NCBI RefSeq assembly: GCF_001424835.1 | Contig: NZ_LMCQ01000020.1 | Location: 125,384-189,383 of the forward strand | From: Variovorax sp. Root318D1 | GTDB taxonomy: Bacteria; Pseudomonadota; Gammaproteobacteria; Burkholderiales; Burkholderiaceae_C | Direction: 5' to 3' | DNA length: 64,000 nucleotides | Part shown: piece after piece, positions 24,111-32,827 of the stretch | How positions within the stretch are numbered: the stretch's first letter is position 1 | How the letters are laid out: every line of letters starts with the position of its first letter | Program-made: the position numbers and the translations under genes | The notes under the pieces: model-generated | Database searches by the model: none | The model's input: only the letters and a program-made list of their open reading frames with translations | Told to the model about the DNA's origin: nothing

Positions 24111-24905
24111 ATGGATCTGGGCATTGCAGGCAAGACCGCGCTGGTGTGCGGCGCGAGCAAGGGACTGGGCTACGGCTGCGCCGAAGCGCTGGTGCGCGAA
24201 GGAGTCAACGTGGTGATCGTGGCGCGCGGCGCCGAGGCGCTGGAAGCGGCGGCGAAGAAGCTGGCCGTCGCGGCCGCCGGTTCGCCAACGCCTTTCGTCA
24301 AGCACGTGGCCGCGGACATCACCACCGAGGCCGGCCGCGCCGCAGTGTTCGCGCTGGGCCATGACTTCGACATCGTCGTCACCAACGCCGGTGGTCCGCC
24401 ACCCGGTGATTTTCGCAATTGGGATCGCGAGGCCTGGATCAAGGCGGTCGATGCCAACATGCTCACGCCCATCGAGCTCATCAAGGCCACGGTGGACGGC
24501 ATGGCCAAGCGCGGCTTCGGGCGCATCGTCAACATTACCTCGAGCTCGGTGAAATCGCCGATCGACATTCTGGGCCTCTCCAACGGCGCGCGCAGCGGCC
24601 TGACCGGCTTCGTGGCCGGCGTGGCGCGCACGCCCATCGCGGCGCAGGGCGTGACCATCAACAACCTGCTGCCCGGCTCCTTCGACACCGACCGCCTCAA
24701 GGGCACGATGGCCGGCGCCGCCCAAAAGACCGGCCAGGATTTCGACACCGTGTGGGAAGCCCGCAAGAAGAACATTCCTGCCAGGCGCTTCGGCACGCCG
24801 GCCGAGTTCGGCGCCATCTGCGCGTTTCTCTGCAGCATGCAAGCCGGCTACATGACGGGGCAGAACATACTGGCCGACGGCGGCGCCTACCCGGGTACGT
24901 ACTGA
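24111..24905 (+). CDS. Short-chain dehydrogenase/reductase-family protein with altered active site
   Basis: Rossmann-fold SDR of 264 residues with a normal cofactor motif (GASKGLGYG at 14-22) and NAGGPP in place of the NNAG motif. The expected YxxxK catalytic pair is missing: the region after ITSSSVKSP reads IDILGLSNGARSGLTGF (about 151-167), with no tyrosine. A subset of SDRs shares this LSNxxR signature, so the enzyme may use another mechanism or act as a binding protein. Last gene of the Bug-GGT-DMT-SDR series. Confidence 0.85.
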   Translation: MDLGIAGKTALVCGASKGLGYGCAEALVREGVNVVIVARGAEALEAAAKKLAVAAAGSPTPFVKHVAADITTEAGRAAVFALGHDFDIVVTNAGGPPPGDFRNWDREAWIKAVDANMLTPIELIKATVDGMAKRGFGRIVNITSSSVKSPIDILGLSNGARSGLTGFVAGVARTPIAAQGVTINNLLPGSFDTDRLKGTMAGAAQKTGQDFDTVWEARKKNIPARRFGTPAEFGAICAFLCSMQAGYMTGQNILADGGAYPGTY

Positions 24906-24944
24906 GCTCGCCCCTAGTCTTCGCTTGAAACGGGCGTTGTTGAA

Positions 24945-25856
24945 TCAGCGCCGTGAAGAGACCACGATCCCGCCGACGATGAGCGCGAATGCCGCGCCGT
25001 GGTACCAGTGCGGCGGCTCGCCCAGAAAGGCCGCGGACAGCAGCGCGGCGAACAGTGGCGTGAGGTTCATGAAGAAGCTCGCCGCCTGCGGCCCGGCATG
25101 CTGCACGCCGCTGCCCCAGCAGCGGTAGGCCAGGACCGCGGGGCCGATGCCGATGAAGGCCAGCGCCGCGAACAGCGGCCAGCCGGGCACGATACGGGCG
25201 TCGGTCAGCGTCCATTCCCCGGCCGCGAACACGCCCGACCACGCGAGGCCGAACACCAGCTGCGCCATCAGGAACGCGGCCCAGTCTTGTCGCACGCCTT
25301 GTGGCTCGCGCGTGCGCGCCAGCATCCAGCTGTAGAAGGCCCAGGCGATGGTGCCCAGGATCATGTAAAGGTCGCCCGGCACCAGCCGCAGCGCGAGCAG
25401 CTGCCCCCAATCGCCGCGGCCCAGCACCAGCAGCACGCCGAGCATCGAGAGCAGGGAGCCCCAGATCTCGCGCACGCTGACGCGGGCACCGAAGAAGATG
25501 GCGCCTGTTGCGAGCATCCACAGCGGCACGCTGGAGCCCACCAGCGTGACGTTGATCGGCGTGGAGGTCTGCAGCGCCAGGTATTGAAACGCGTTGTAGC
25601 AGCCGATGCCGAGCAGCCCGAGAACGGCGTAGCGCTTCCAGTGCGCCCACAAGGGGCTGGTTGGCCGCAGCACCGCCCATGCGAGCGGCAGCAGCAGCAC
25701 GAAGGCAATCACCCAGCGCACGAAGTTCAGCGTGAGCGGAGACACCAGGTCGCGCACCAGCCGGCCGACCACGGCATTGCCGGCCCAAAGCAGCGGCGGC
25801 ACGGTGAGCAGAAAGACGGTGGATGGCGTGAGGCGCTGCTGCTGCTGAGTCTGCAT
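24945..25856 (-). CDS. EamA/DMT-family transporter
   Basis: Ten-helix drug/metabolite transporter of 303 residues with two EamA repeats; the N-terminus reads TVFLLTVPPLLWAGNAVVGR and the second half contains MILGTIAWAFYSWMLARTRE. It converges with the SDR gene (39-base gap) and is divergent from the quinone oxidoreductase gene. It belongs to a different branch of the family from the transporter at 23133, so the two are not recent duplicates. Substrate unknown. Confidence 0.87.
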   Translation of the reverse strand: MQTQQQQRLTPSTVFLLTVPPLLWAGNAVVGRLVRDLVSPLTLNFVRWVIAFVLLLPLAWAVLRPTSPLWAHWKRYAVLGLLGIGCYNAFQYLALQTSTPINVTLVGSSVPLWMLATGAIFFGARVSVREIWGSLLSMLGVLLVLGRGDWGQLLALRLVPGDLYMILGTIAWAFYSWMLARTREPQGVRQDWAAFLMAQLVFGLAWSGVFAAGEWTLTDARIVPGWPLFAALAFIGIGPAVLAYRCWGSGVQHAGPQAASFFMNLTPLFAALLSAAFLGEPPHWYHGAAFALIVGGIVVSSRR

Positions 25857-25954
25857 GGGCGCCGACTCTACCGGGCATTGCCCTCTGGCGCCGCGGCAAG
25901 GCCAAACGTGGCAGGATGCGCTTCTTCTTTTTCCGCGTGCCTGGAGACTGCAAA

Positions 25955-26941
25955 ATGATGAGCAAAGCCGTCCGTATCGACCGCCATGGCGGTCCCGAAG
26001 AACTGAAGATCGTCGACGTGGAAGTCGGCGAGCCCGGCCCGGGCGAAATCCGCATCCGCCACAAGGCCGTGGGCCTGAATTTCATCGACACCTACCAGCG
26101 CAGCGGGCTCTATCCGTTCCAGATGCCGCTGCAGCTGGGCATGGAAGCCTCCGGCGTGGTCGAGGCCGTGGGCGAGGGCGTGGCGCACCTCAAGGCCGGC
26201 GACCGCGCAGCCTATGCGAGCCAGCCGCCCGGCGCCTATAGCGAGTTGCGAGTGATGCCGGCCAAGACCGTGTGCAAGCTGCCCGACGCCATCTCGTTCG
26301 AGACCGGCGCGGCCATGATGCTCAAGGGCCTGACCACGCAATATCTGCTGAAGAAGACGCTGCCGGTGGAAGGCCTGCAGCCCGGCGACTTCATCCTCTT
26401 TCATGCCGCGGCCGGTGGCGTCGGCCTTATCGCCTGCCAGTGGGCCAAGGCACTGGGCCTGCAGTTGATCGGCACCGCGGGCAGCGACGCCAAGTGCAAG
26501 CTTGCGCTCGACTACGGCGCGGCGCATGCCATCAACTACAGCACCGAAAACTTCGCGGCCCGCGTGAAGGAGATCACCGGCGGCAAGGGCGTCAAGGTGG
26601 CCTACGACTCGGTGGGCAAGGACACCTGGGAAGGCTCCATCGAGTGTCTGCGTCCGTTCGGCCTGCTGGCGGTGTTCGGCAACGGCTCGGGTCCCGTGCC
26701 GCCGATCAGCCTGGGCACGCTGGCCTCCAAGGGCTCCCTCTACGTGACGCGGCCCACGCTGTTCACGCACATCGCAACGCGCGAAAGCACCCAGGCCATG
26801 GCAGATGACCTGTTTGCGGTGGTGCAGAGCGGTGCGGTGAAGATACCGATCGACCAGCGCTATGCATTGGCCGACGTGCAACAGGCGCACCGCGACCTGG
26901 AAGCGCGCAAGACCACCGGCTGCACCATCCTCACGCTCTGA
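25955..26941 (+). CDS. NADPH:quinone oxidoreductase (zeta-crystallin type)
   Basis: Zinc-independent medium-chain reductase of the QOR family that reduces quinones with NADPH. The protein is 328 residues with QYLLKKTLPVEGLQPGDFIL (QOR loop), the cofactor motif AAAGGVGLIACQWAKALG and the C-terminal DVQQAHRDLEARKTTG typical of E. coli QorA. Start at the ATG at 25955, 8 bases after GGAGA; the adjacent ATG at 25958 is equally possible. No operon partner. Confidence 0.92.
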   Translation: MMSKAVRIDRHGGPEELKIVDVEVGEPGPGEIRIRHKAVGLNFIDTYQRSGLYPFQMPLQLGMEASGVVEAVGEGVAHLKAGDRAAYASQPPGAYSELRVMPAKTVCKLPDAISFETGAAMMLKGLTTQYLLKKTLPVEGLQPGDFILFHAAAGGVGLIACQWAKALGLQLIGTAGSDAKCKLALDYGAAHAINYSTENFAARVKEITGGKGVKVAYDSVGKDTWEGSIECLRPFGLLAVFGNGSGPVPPISLGTLASKGSLYVTRPTLFTHIATRESTQAMADDLFAVVQSGAVKIPIDQRYALADVQQAHRDLEARKTTGCTILTL

Positions 26942-26950
26942 GGCCTTGCA

Positions 26951-26978
26951 CGGCTGGCAGCCCTGCGGCGGGCCAGCC
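26951..26978 (+). other. Hairpin downstream of the quinone oxidoreductase gene
   Basis: GGCTGGC (26952-26958) pairs with GCCAGCC (26972-26978) across a GC-rich loop, 10 bases after the stop codon. There is no T run, so it is at most a weak or Rho-assisted transcript end. Confidence 0.4.
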
Positions 26979-27065
26979 TTGTCCTACCCTCGCTGGCGTG
27001 TCATGCCTTCGTCTTGCAGAAAGCGCACTTTGTAGCCTTCAACAAAGTTCGGGAAGGCGAGCGCC

Positions 27066-27473
27066 ATGGATACCGTCAGAACCTTCATCGTCGAGGACAA
27101 CCCCGCCATTCGCGAAGCCCTGGCCGACACGTTGCGCGAAGTGGCCCGGGTCGACCCCGTGGGCCAGGCCGAGACGGAACTCGAAGGCATACGCTGGCTC
27201 ACCAGCAACCTGTCCCAGTGGGATCTGGCCGTCGTCGACCTGTTCCTGAAGGACGGCACGGGCTTCAGCGTGCTCGAGGCTTGCCGCAACCGCGAGCCCA
27301 CGCAGAAGATGGTGGTGCTCAGCAACCACCTGACGCCCGAGACGCGCCGCAAATGCACCCAGCTGGGCGCCGATGCGGTGTTCGACAAGGCCACCGAGAT
27401 CGACGATCTGGTCGACTTCTGCCTGCGCTGCCGGCAGGAGCAGTTCGTGGCCTCGTCGCCTTCGCCGCTCTGA
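27066..27473 (+). CDS. Stand-alone receiver-domain (CheY-like) response regulator
   Basis: Single receiver domain of 135 residues without an output domain. The phosphorylation site residues are all present: E10/D11, D58 (LAVVDLFLKDGTG), S86 and K108 (FDKATE). No histidine kinase is encoded nearby. It lies tail to tail with a Na/Pi symporter bearing a PhoU-like tail. It ends with a flexible SSPSPL tail. The partner and output are unknown; it could relay phosphate or act by protein binding. Confidence 0.85.
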   Translation: MDTVRTFIVEDNPAIREALADTLREVARVDPVGQAETELEGIRWLTSNLSQWDLAVVDLFLKDGTGFSVLEACRNREPTQKMVVLSNHLTPETRRKCTQLGADAVFDKATEIDDLVDFCLRCRQEQFVASSPSPL

Positions 27474-27518
27474 GGGCAGAGCGCGGCGCGGGCCCCTCGC
27501 CCGCCGCCATTGGAAGGA

Positions 27519-29180
27519 TCAGCCTTCGATTTTCCCGAGCCGCGATTCGCGCAGCCGGCTCGGCGCCAGCGCGCCCGCCGACTCCAGGATGGGGTAGGCA
27601 ATGGAGCAGATGTGCGAGTTGATCCGCTTCAAGTCGCTGATCAGGTCGATGTGCAGCGAGCTGGTTTCGATGCTCAGCGTGGTGCGATCGGAGAGCCGGT
27701 CGAGGTGGGTGGTGGCATAGGCCCGCTCGAGGTCGCGGAAGCGGGCTTTTTCTTGCAGCAGCTTCTGCGCATCGCGCACATTGCCGTTGAGGAAGACGCT
27801 CATGCTCAGCCGCAGGTTGGCTACCAGCCGCCCATGCAGCTCGACGATTTCCGCCATGCCCGCTTCTGAGAAGTTGCGCTGCGGCTTGATCTTCTTGTCC
27901 TCAATGTCGATGATCACGCGCTCGATGATGTCGCCGATCTGCTCCATGTTGATGGTGAAGCTGATGATGTCGGTCCAGCGCCGGCTTTCTTCCTCACCCA
28001 GCGCCTCGCGCGAGATGCGCGTCATGTAGTACTTGATGGCCGAGTAGAGCTCGTCGACCGTGTCGTCGAGCTGCCGCAGCTCCTGCGAAAGGCGCAGGTC
28101 GTTGTGGCGGATCACGTCGAGCGTGCCGATGAGCATGGTCTCCACCACGTCGGCCTGGTGCAGCGCCTCGCGCGCGGCGTTCGAAATGGCGAGCGACGGG
28201 GTCGAGAGCGCCGACGGATCGAGGTGGTGCGGCCGCGTGGACGTGGCCGGCTGCTGCGGCACCGGCAGCATCCTGGTGACCAGCTTGGCCACCCATTGCG
28301 TGAGGCCGATGAAGCCCACGCTGATGACCACGTTGAACGCCAGGTGGAACAGCACCACGCCGTGGGTTGCATTCGGCACGTGTGGCTGAACATAGCGCAG
28401 CCAGAGCCCCACGAATGGCGTCACGATGGCCACCCCCAATGCCTTGAAAAGCAGGTTGCCTACCGTGACCTGCCGCACCGACACGGCTGACTTGGCCGTG
28501 GTCAGCACCGCCAGCAGGCCGCTCCCGAGGTTGGCGCCGAGCACCAGGCCGAGCGCGACGTCCAGCGGCACGACGTTGGAGCTGGCCATGGCCGCCACCA
28601 GCAGCACCACGGCCAGGCTCGAGTACGCCGCGATCGCGAGCGCGGCGCCAATGGTGATTTCGAGCAGCACGTCGCTGGTGAGCGAGGCCAGCAAGGTACG
28701 CATGGCCGGCGCAGAGAACAGGGGTTCGGTGGCCTCCACCACCAGTTGCAGGGCCAGCAGCATCAGCCCCAGGCCGATGAGCACCCGGCCCACCCGCCCC
28801 GCCACGCTGGCCGAGCGCGAAATGAACAGCACCACACCCACGAAGATGAACATCGGCGAAAGCCAGGACAGGTCGGCCGAGAACAGCACCGCAATGAGGG
28901 CGGTGCCCACATCGGCCCCCCGCATCACCGCCAACGCCGCGGGCAGCGTGACCAGCCCCTGCCCCACGAAGGAGGATGTCATCAGCGAGGTGGCGGTGCT
29001 CGATTGCACCAGGGCCGTGACGCCGATGCCCGAAAGCGCGGCCGTGAACCGGTTTCGCATGCTCTGCACCAGGATCTTGCGCAGGTTGGCGCCGAACACG
29101 CGCAGCACGCCCGTGCGCACGAGGTGCGTGCCCCACACCAACAATGCAACGGCGGCCAGCAGGTTCAGGAGATGCTTCAT
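27519..29180 (-). CDS. Na+/phosphate cotransporter-family protein with PhoU-like C-terminal domain
   Basis: Inner-membrane protein of the NptA/YjbB type, probably moving phosphate with sodium. The 553 residues comprise two inverted membrane repeats (about 1-300) and a cytosolic PhoU-like helical domain (about 340-530). The first repeat has the signature GVTALVQSSTATSLM (Q59-S61); the corresponding place in the second repeat reads ANLGSGLLAVLTTAKSAVSV, so the second QSS is lost. Two copies of QSS line the transport path in well-studied members, so activity may differ. Single gene, convergent with the receiver-domain gene. Confidence 0.87.
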   Translation of the reverse strand: MKHLLNLLAAVALLVWGTHLVRTGVLRVFGANLRKILVQSMRNRFTAALSGIGVTALVQSSTATSLMTSSFVGQGLVTLPAALAVMRGADVGTALIAVLFSADLSWLSPMFIFVGVVLFISRSASVAGRVGRVLIGLGLMLLALQLVVEATEPLFSAPAMRTLLASLTSDVLLEITIGAALAIAAYSSLAVVLLVAAMASSNVVPLDVALGLVLGANLGSGLLAVLTTAKSAVSVRQVTVGNLLFKALGVAIVTPFVGLWLRYVQPHVPNATHGVVLFHLAFNVVISVGFIGLTQWVAKLVTRMLPVPQQPATSTRPHHLDPSALSTPSLAISNAAREALHQADVVETMLIGTLDVIRHNDLRLSQELRQLDDTVDELYSAIKYYMTRISREALGEEESRRWTDIISFTINMEQIGDIIERVIIDIEDKKIKPQRNFSEAGMAEIVELHGRLVANLRLSMSVFLNGNVRDAQKLLQEKARFRDLERAYATTHLDRLSDRTTLSIETSSLHIDLISDLKRINSHICSIAYPILESAGALAPSRLRESRLGKIEG

Positions 29181-29243
29181 GGGGGGCGGTTTCTATCCTT
29201 TTCGTTTCGCTTCGTTTTCGACCCCATTTTCCACATCTTGGGC

Positions 29244-30101
29244 TCAGTCGATCAGTGCGCCGTTGTCATGGAAGGGAAAAGGGCCTTCGAATGTGCCGGA
29301 AGCCGCTAAATGGGTCACAAGTCTTCGGTTGTGCGCGGACCAGGCGTGGACCCTGAAGCCAGGCGGCTCCAGCGTCCAGGCCGAGGGTGCGTCGGGCGAC
29401 AGGTCCAGGCAGACCTGGTGCGCAGGCGCGGGCGAGGTCGATGCGATGGTGCCGCCAAAGCGCACGTCGATGGCACGATGCAGGTGGCCGCAGATCACGC
29501 GCTCGACGTTTCCATGCCGCGCGACCAGAGCTTCCAGTGCCTCGGCGCCCTGCAGCAGGCCGATCTCGTCCATGTGGCCGATCAGCGTCTGGAAAGGCGG
29601 GTGGTGCATGGCGATGACGACGGGCTCGCCGCGGCTGGCGTCGAGCTGTTGTTCGAGCCAGCCCAGGCGCTCTTCGCACAGGGTGCCGTGGCTCTCACCC
29701 GGCACGCAGGTGTCCAGCGTGAGCAGGCGCAGCGCGCCCACGCGAACTGAATACTGGACGAAGCCGGCCGTGCCCACGCCCGGCGCCAGGTAGGCGTGGC
29801 CCGGAAAGCTGCGGCGCAGCTGGTCGCGATCGTCGTGGTTGCCGGGCATCAGATAGATGGGCATCGGCAGCGGCGCCAAGAGGCGCGCCAGGTGCTCGTA
29901 TTCGGCGGCACGGCCGAAGTCGCTCAGGTCGCCGGTGATCACGACGGCGTCGGGTCGCTGCGGCAGCCGCAGCACCGACTGCACCGCGCGCTCCAGGTAG
30001 GGCGCGGTGTCGATGCGGCCGTAGGCAAGGCGTCCTGGCTCGCGGATGTGCAGGTCGGTGAGCTGGACCAGAAAAGTGCTGTCTTCGGTCGTTGTCGTCA
30101 T
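29244..30101 (-). CDS. GpdQ-like metallophosphoesterase (glycerophosphodiesterase-type)
   Basis: Binuclear-metal phosphodiesterase of the GpdQ/CpdA class, which hydrolyses phosphodiesters such as glycerophosphodiesters. The 285 residues retain all metal-binding motifs: DLH (D16, H18), GDLSDFG (D58), GNHDD (N88, H89), AMHHPPF and CGHLH. The start RLAYGRIDTAPYLE and the spacing resemble Enterobacter GpdQ rather than CpdA. No signal peptide, so it should act in the cytosol on imported substrate. Its ATG overlaps the stop of the ABC ATPase gene by 4 bases, tying it tightly to the upstream importer. Confidence 0.87.
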   Translation of the reverse strand: MTTTTEDSTFLVQLTDLHIREPGRLAYGRIDTAPYLERAVQSVLRLPQRPDAVVITGDLSDFGRAAEYEHLARLLAPLPMPIYLMPGNHDDRDQLRRSFPGHAYLAPGVGTAGFVQYSVRVGALRLLTLDTCVPGESHGTLCEERLGWLEQQLDASRGEPVVIAMHHPPFQTLIGHMDEIGLLQGAEALEALVARHGNVERVICGHLHRAIDVRFGGTIASTSPAPAHQVCLDLSPDAPSAWTLEPPGFRVHAWSAHNRRLVTHLAASGTFEGPFPFHDNGALID

Positions 30102-31159
30102 ACGCTGGTTTCCTGCGACGTCATCAGTCGGTCGGGCTGGATGCGAAGTCCCACCGGATCGCCCGGCCCGAAGGGCGTGTCGCGTCCCACATCGGCCATC
30201 AGCAAGGGTTGGTCTCGCAGGCGCAGCTGCAGCTGCACGCGGTCGCCGAGGAAGGTGCGGCGTTCAACCGTGGCCGCACCCCAGTCGGGCCGCGGCGCGC
30301 TCACTTCGACGTCTTCAGGTCGGACCAGAAGCATCGCATGGCTCTGCCAGGCGGGTGGGCAAGGCAGGGTGCTTCCGCCGAGTCGGACAATGCCTTGCGC
30401 GATGGCGTCAGCCTCGCGTTCCAGCCGGTTGACCCGGCCCAGGAACTCCGCTACGAAGGGATGCGCAGGCGCGCGGTACAGCTCCTCGCCGCGGCCAATC
30501 TGCACGATGCGCCCGGCACTCATCACCGCCAGCCGGTCGGCAATGGCCAGTGCCTCCTGCTGGTCGTGCGTGACGTGGATGGCCGTGATGTGCAACCGGC
30601 GCAGCAACTCGGCGAGTTCGTCGCGCAGCGACTCCTTGAGCTTGGCGTCGAGCGCAGCCAACGGCTCGTCGAGCAGCAGCACGCGCGGACGCACCGCTAC
30701 GGCGCGTGCCAGCGCCACGCGCTGCCGCTGGCCGCCCGAAAGCTCGGCGGGGCGCTTGTTCTCCAGGCCGCCGAGCCGCGTCAGGTCGACCAGTTCGCCG
30801 ACCGCGCGCTTTTCTTCGTCCGGCGCCACGCCGCGGATGCGCAGGCCATAGCCGATGTTGGCCGCCACCGTCATCTGCGGAAAAAGCGCGTAGCTCTGGA
30901 ACACCATGCCCACGCCGCGGTGCTCCACCGGCCGGTCGGTCACGTCCTGGCCGCCGAACACGATGCGGCTGCCGGCGTCGGGTGCTTCGAGCCCCGCGAT
31001 CAGCCGCAGCAGCGTGGTCTTGCCACAGCCCGAGGGGCCGAGAAGTGCGAGCACCTCGCCGGCCTCCACGTGCAGGTCGGTCGGCAGCAGGCCGCGCGTG
31101 CCGTCCGCATAGGTCTTGGCGCAGCGCGAGATGTCGATGGGAATGCGTTCAAGTTCCAT
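30098..31159 (-). CDS. ABC importer ATP-binding protein (PotA/FbpC/PhnT type)
   Basis: Nucleotide-binding subunit of 353 residues with Walker A GPSGCGKT (41-48), signature LSGGQRQRVALARA, Walker B VLLLDEPLAALD and a C-terminal TOBE-like domain (about 240-340) as in polyamine, ferric-iron and aminoethylphosphonate importers. It overlaps the upstream permease gene by 11 bases and the downstream phosphodiesterase by 4 bases, so the three are translationally coupled. Substrate is not set by this subunit; the phosphodiesterase partner suggests an organic phosphate. Confidence 0.9.
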   Translation of the reverse strand: MELERIPIDISRCAKTYADGTRGLLPTDLHVEAGEVLALLGPSGCGKTTLLRLIAGLEAPDAGSRIVFGGQDVTDRPVEHRGVGMVFQSYALFPQMTVAANIGYGLRIRGVAPDEEKRAVGELVDLTRLGGLENKRPAELSGGQRQRVALARAVAVRPRVLLLDEPLAALDAKLKESLRDELAELLRRLHITAIHVTHDQQEALAIADRLAVMSAGRIVQIGRGEELYRAPAHPFVAEFLGRVNRLEREADAIAQGIVRLGGSTLPCPPAWQSHAMLLVRPEDVEVSAPRPDWGAATVERRTFLGDRVQLQLRLRDQPLLMADVGRDTPFGPGDPVGLRIQPDRLMTSQETSV

Positions 31160-31949
31160 GGCGTTTTTGCATCAGGTTGGCAAGGTACTGCAGGCCCCAC
31201 AGCACCGGAAGAATGACCGCGAAAAAGACCAGCGTGTAGGCCGAGCCGATCTCGATCCGCATCGAGGCATAGCTGTCGGCCAGGCCCACGGGCAAGGTGC
31301 GCGTGAGCGGCGTGTGCAGCATCCAGGTGAGGTTGAATTCGCCCACTGACAGCGTGAACACCATCAGGCTGCCGGCCACGATGGCGGGGAACACGGCGGG
31401 CACCAAGATGCCCAAGAAGCGCTGGCGAAAGTTCGCGCCCAGCGAGCGGGCTGCTTCCTCGAGCGCGAGCAGGTCGTCGCGCTGGAAAGCCGAACTCACC
31501 GTTCGCACCATGAACGGCAGCGTGAACACCAGGTGCCCCACGAGAATGAAGGCGAAGCTCTGGCGGAAGGCGGTGAGTTGGCCGTAGGCGAGGATGAGTG
31601 CCAGCGCGGTCGCGAGGCCCGGCACCGCGACGGGCAGTGTCAGCAGCTCTTCGAAGATGTGCGCGGCTCGCGAGCGGCTGCGCGCCAGCGCATAGGCGCA
31701 GGGCACGCCCAGCAGCACGGTGCCGACCACGCAGGCCAGCGCGAGCGCAAGCGACCAGCCGACGGTGCCGCCGTAGTTCTCCCACACCTCGCCGAGCCAG
31801 CGCAGCGTGAGCCCGCTCTTCAGGCCCGCGCTGTAGTTGTTGACGAGGCCCGCCATCACCGACAGCAGCATCGGCGCGATCATGAAGAGGCTCACCAGCA
31901 CGGTCACGGCCAGGAGGAAGGGGGCCTTGGGTTGCGTGTTCTTTCGCAT
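31149..31949 (-). CDS. ABC importer permease (second, PhnV/PotC type)
   Basis: Inner-membrane permease of 266 residues with six predicted helices and the cytosolic coupling motif EEAARSLGANFRQRFLGILV (EAA loop, about 178-197). Short first helix after the arginine/lysine-rich start MRKNTQPKAPF. It follows the other permease by 15 bases and overlaps the ATPase gene, completing a PotBC-like permease pair. Confidence 0.9.
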   Translation of the reverse strand: MRKNTQPKAPFLLAVTVLVSLFMIAPMLLSVMAGLVNNYSAGLKSGLTLRWLGEVWENYGGTVGWSLALALACVVGTVLLGVPCAYALARSRSRAAHIFEELLTLPVAVPGLATALALILAYGQLTAFRQSFAFILVGHLVFTLPFMVRTVSSAFQRDDLLALEEAARSLGANFRQRFLGILVPAVFPAIVAGSLMVFTLSVGEFNLTWMLHTPLTRTLPVGLADSYASMRIEIGSAYTLVFFAVILPVLWGLQYLANLMQKRHGT

Positions 31950-31964
31950 GACGCGTTTCCTCCT

Positions 31965-32786
31965 TCAGCGCGCGACTGGATTGGCGCCGAAGCGCCGCGC
32001 CGCGAACAGCACCAGCCAGGTCACGAGGCCGAGCGCAATCGACAGCGACGCAGCGAGCGCGAAGTTGGCGTAGTTGGTGAACTCGTTGTAGATGGTGATC
32101 GGAATCACCTCGAACTTGCTGGCGAGCGTGAAGGCAGTGCCGAAGGCGCCCATCGAGGTGGCGAACAGGATCGCGCCGCAGGCGAGCGTGGTGGGCGCGA
32201 GCTCCGGCATCCAAACGTCGCGCGCCACCCGCAGGCGCGAGGCGCCGAGCGAGCGCGCGGCTTCTTCGAGCTGCACGTTCATGGCCTCTGCCGCTGCGGC
32301 GTAGGTGGCGATGGCGCGCGGCAGCGAGAAGTACAAATAGGCCAGGAACAGTCCGAGCAGGCCATAGGCAAAGGTGATGCGCTCGCCGAACAGGTTGTCG
32401 CCGATGTCGGCCACCAGCCCTTGCCTGCCGCCGAGCAGGATTACGAAGAAGCCGATGATCACGCCAGGAAAGGACAGAGGCAGCGTGAGGAGCGACAGCA
32501 GCATGCGCTTGCCGGTGAAGGCATGGCGCGCGAGATAGATACCAACGGCCGCGCCGAGCACCAACGTTGCGAGCGTCACGGCCACTGAAAGCGCCACGGT
32601 ATTGGCCATGCTCTGCAGATAGCGCGAGTCGGTGAGCACTGCGAAGTAAGTAGCCCATCCCTTGGTCGCAGGCAACGTGAGGAGGCGCACCACTGGCAGC
32701 AGCCAGAAGGCCGCGAAGAACACGGCTGCGGGCGCTGCGCAAGCGAGCAGGCGCCAGCGTGGGTTCCAGGCGTTGGCGGGTTTCAT
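31965..32786 (-). CDS. ABC importer permease (first, PhnU/PotB type)
   Basis: Inner-membrane permease of 273 residues, six predicted helices, with the EAA-type coupling loop EEAARSLGASRLRVARDVWM around residues 175-195. It starts MKPANAWNPRWRLL at an ATG. A 308-base gap occupied by a long inverted repeat separates it from the binding-protein gene that precedes it on this strand, so its transcript must read through a strong RNA foldback. Confidence 0.9.
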   Translation of the reverse strand: MKPANAWNPRWRLLACAAPAAVFFAAFWLLPVVRLLTLPATKGWATYFAVLTDSRYLQSMANTVALSVAVTLATLVLGAAVGIYLARHAFTGKRMLLSLLTLPLSFPGVIIGFFVILLGGRQGLVADIGDNLFGERITFAYGLLGLFLAYLYFSLPRAIATYAAAAEAMNVQLEEAARSLGASRLRVARDVWMPELAPTTLACGAILFATSMGAFGTAFTLASKFEVIPITIYNEFTNYANFALAASLSIALGLVTWLVLFAARRFGANPVAR

Positions 32787-32827
32787 TTCAGCTGCTTGTG
32801 TTTGAGGCGCTGTTGTTCAGGGCGCCG

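Noticed and set aside
29244..30101. Naming the phosphodiesterase cpdA (cAMP phosphodiesterase)
   Set aside because: The N-terminal sequence and its coupling to an importer fit GpdQ-like enzymes better; the substrate is left open.
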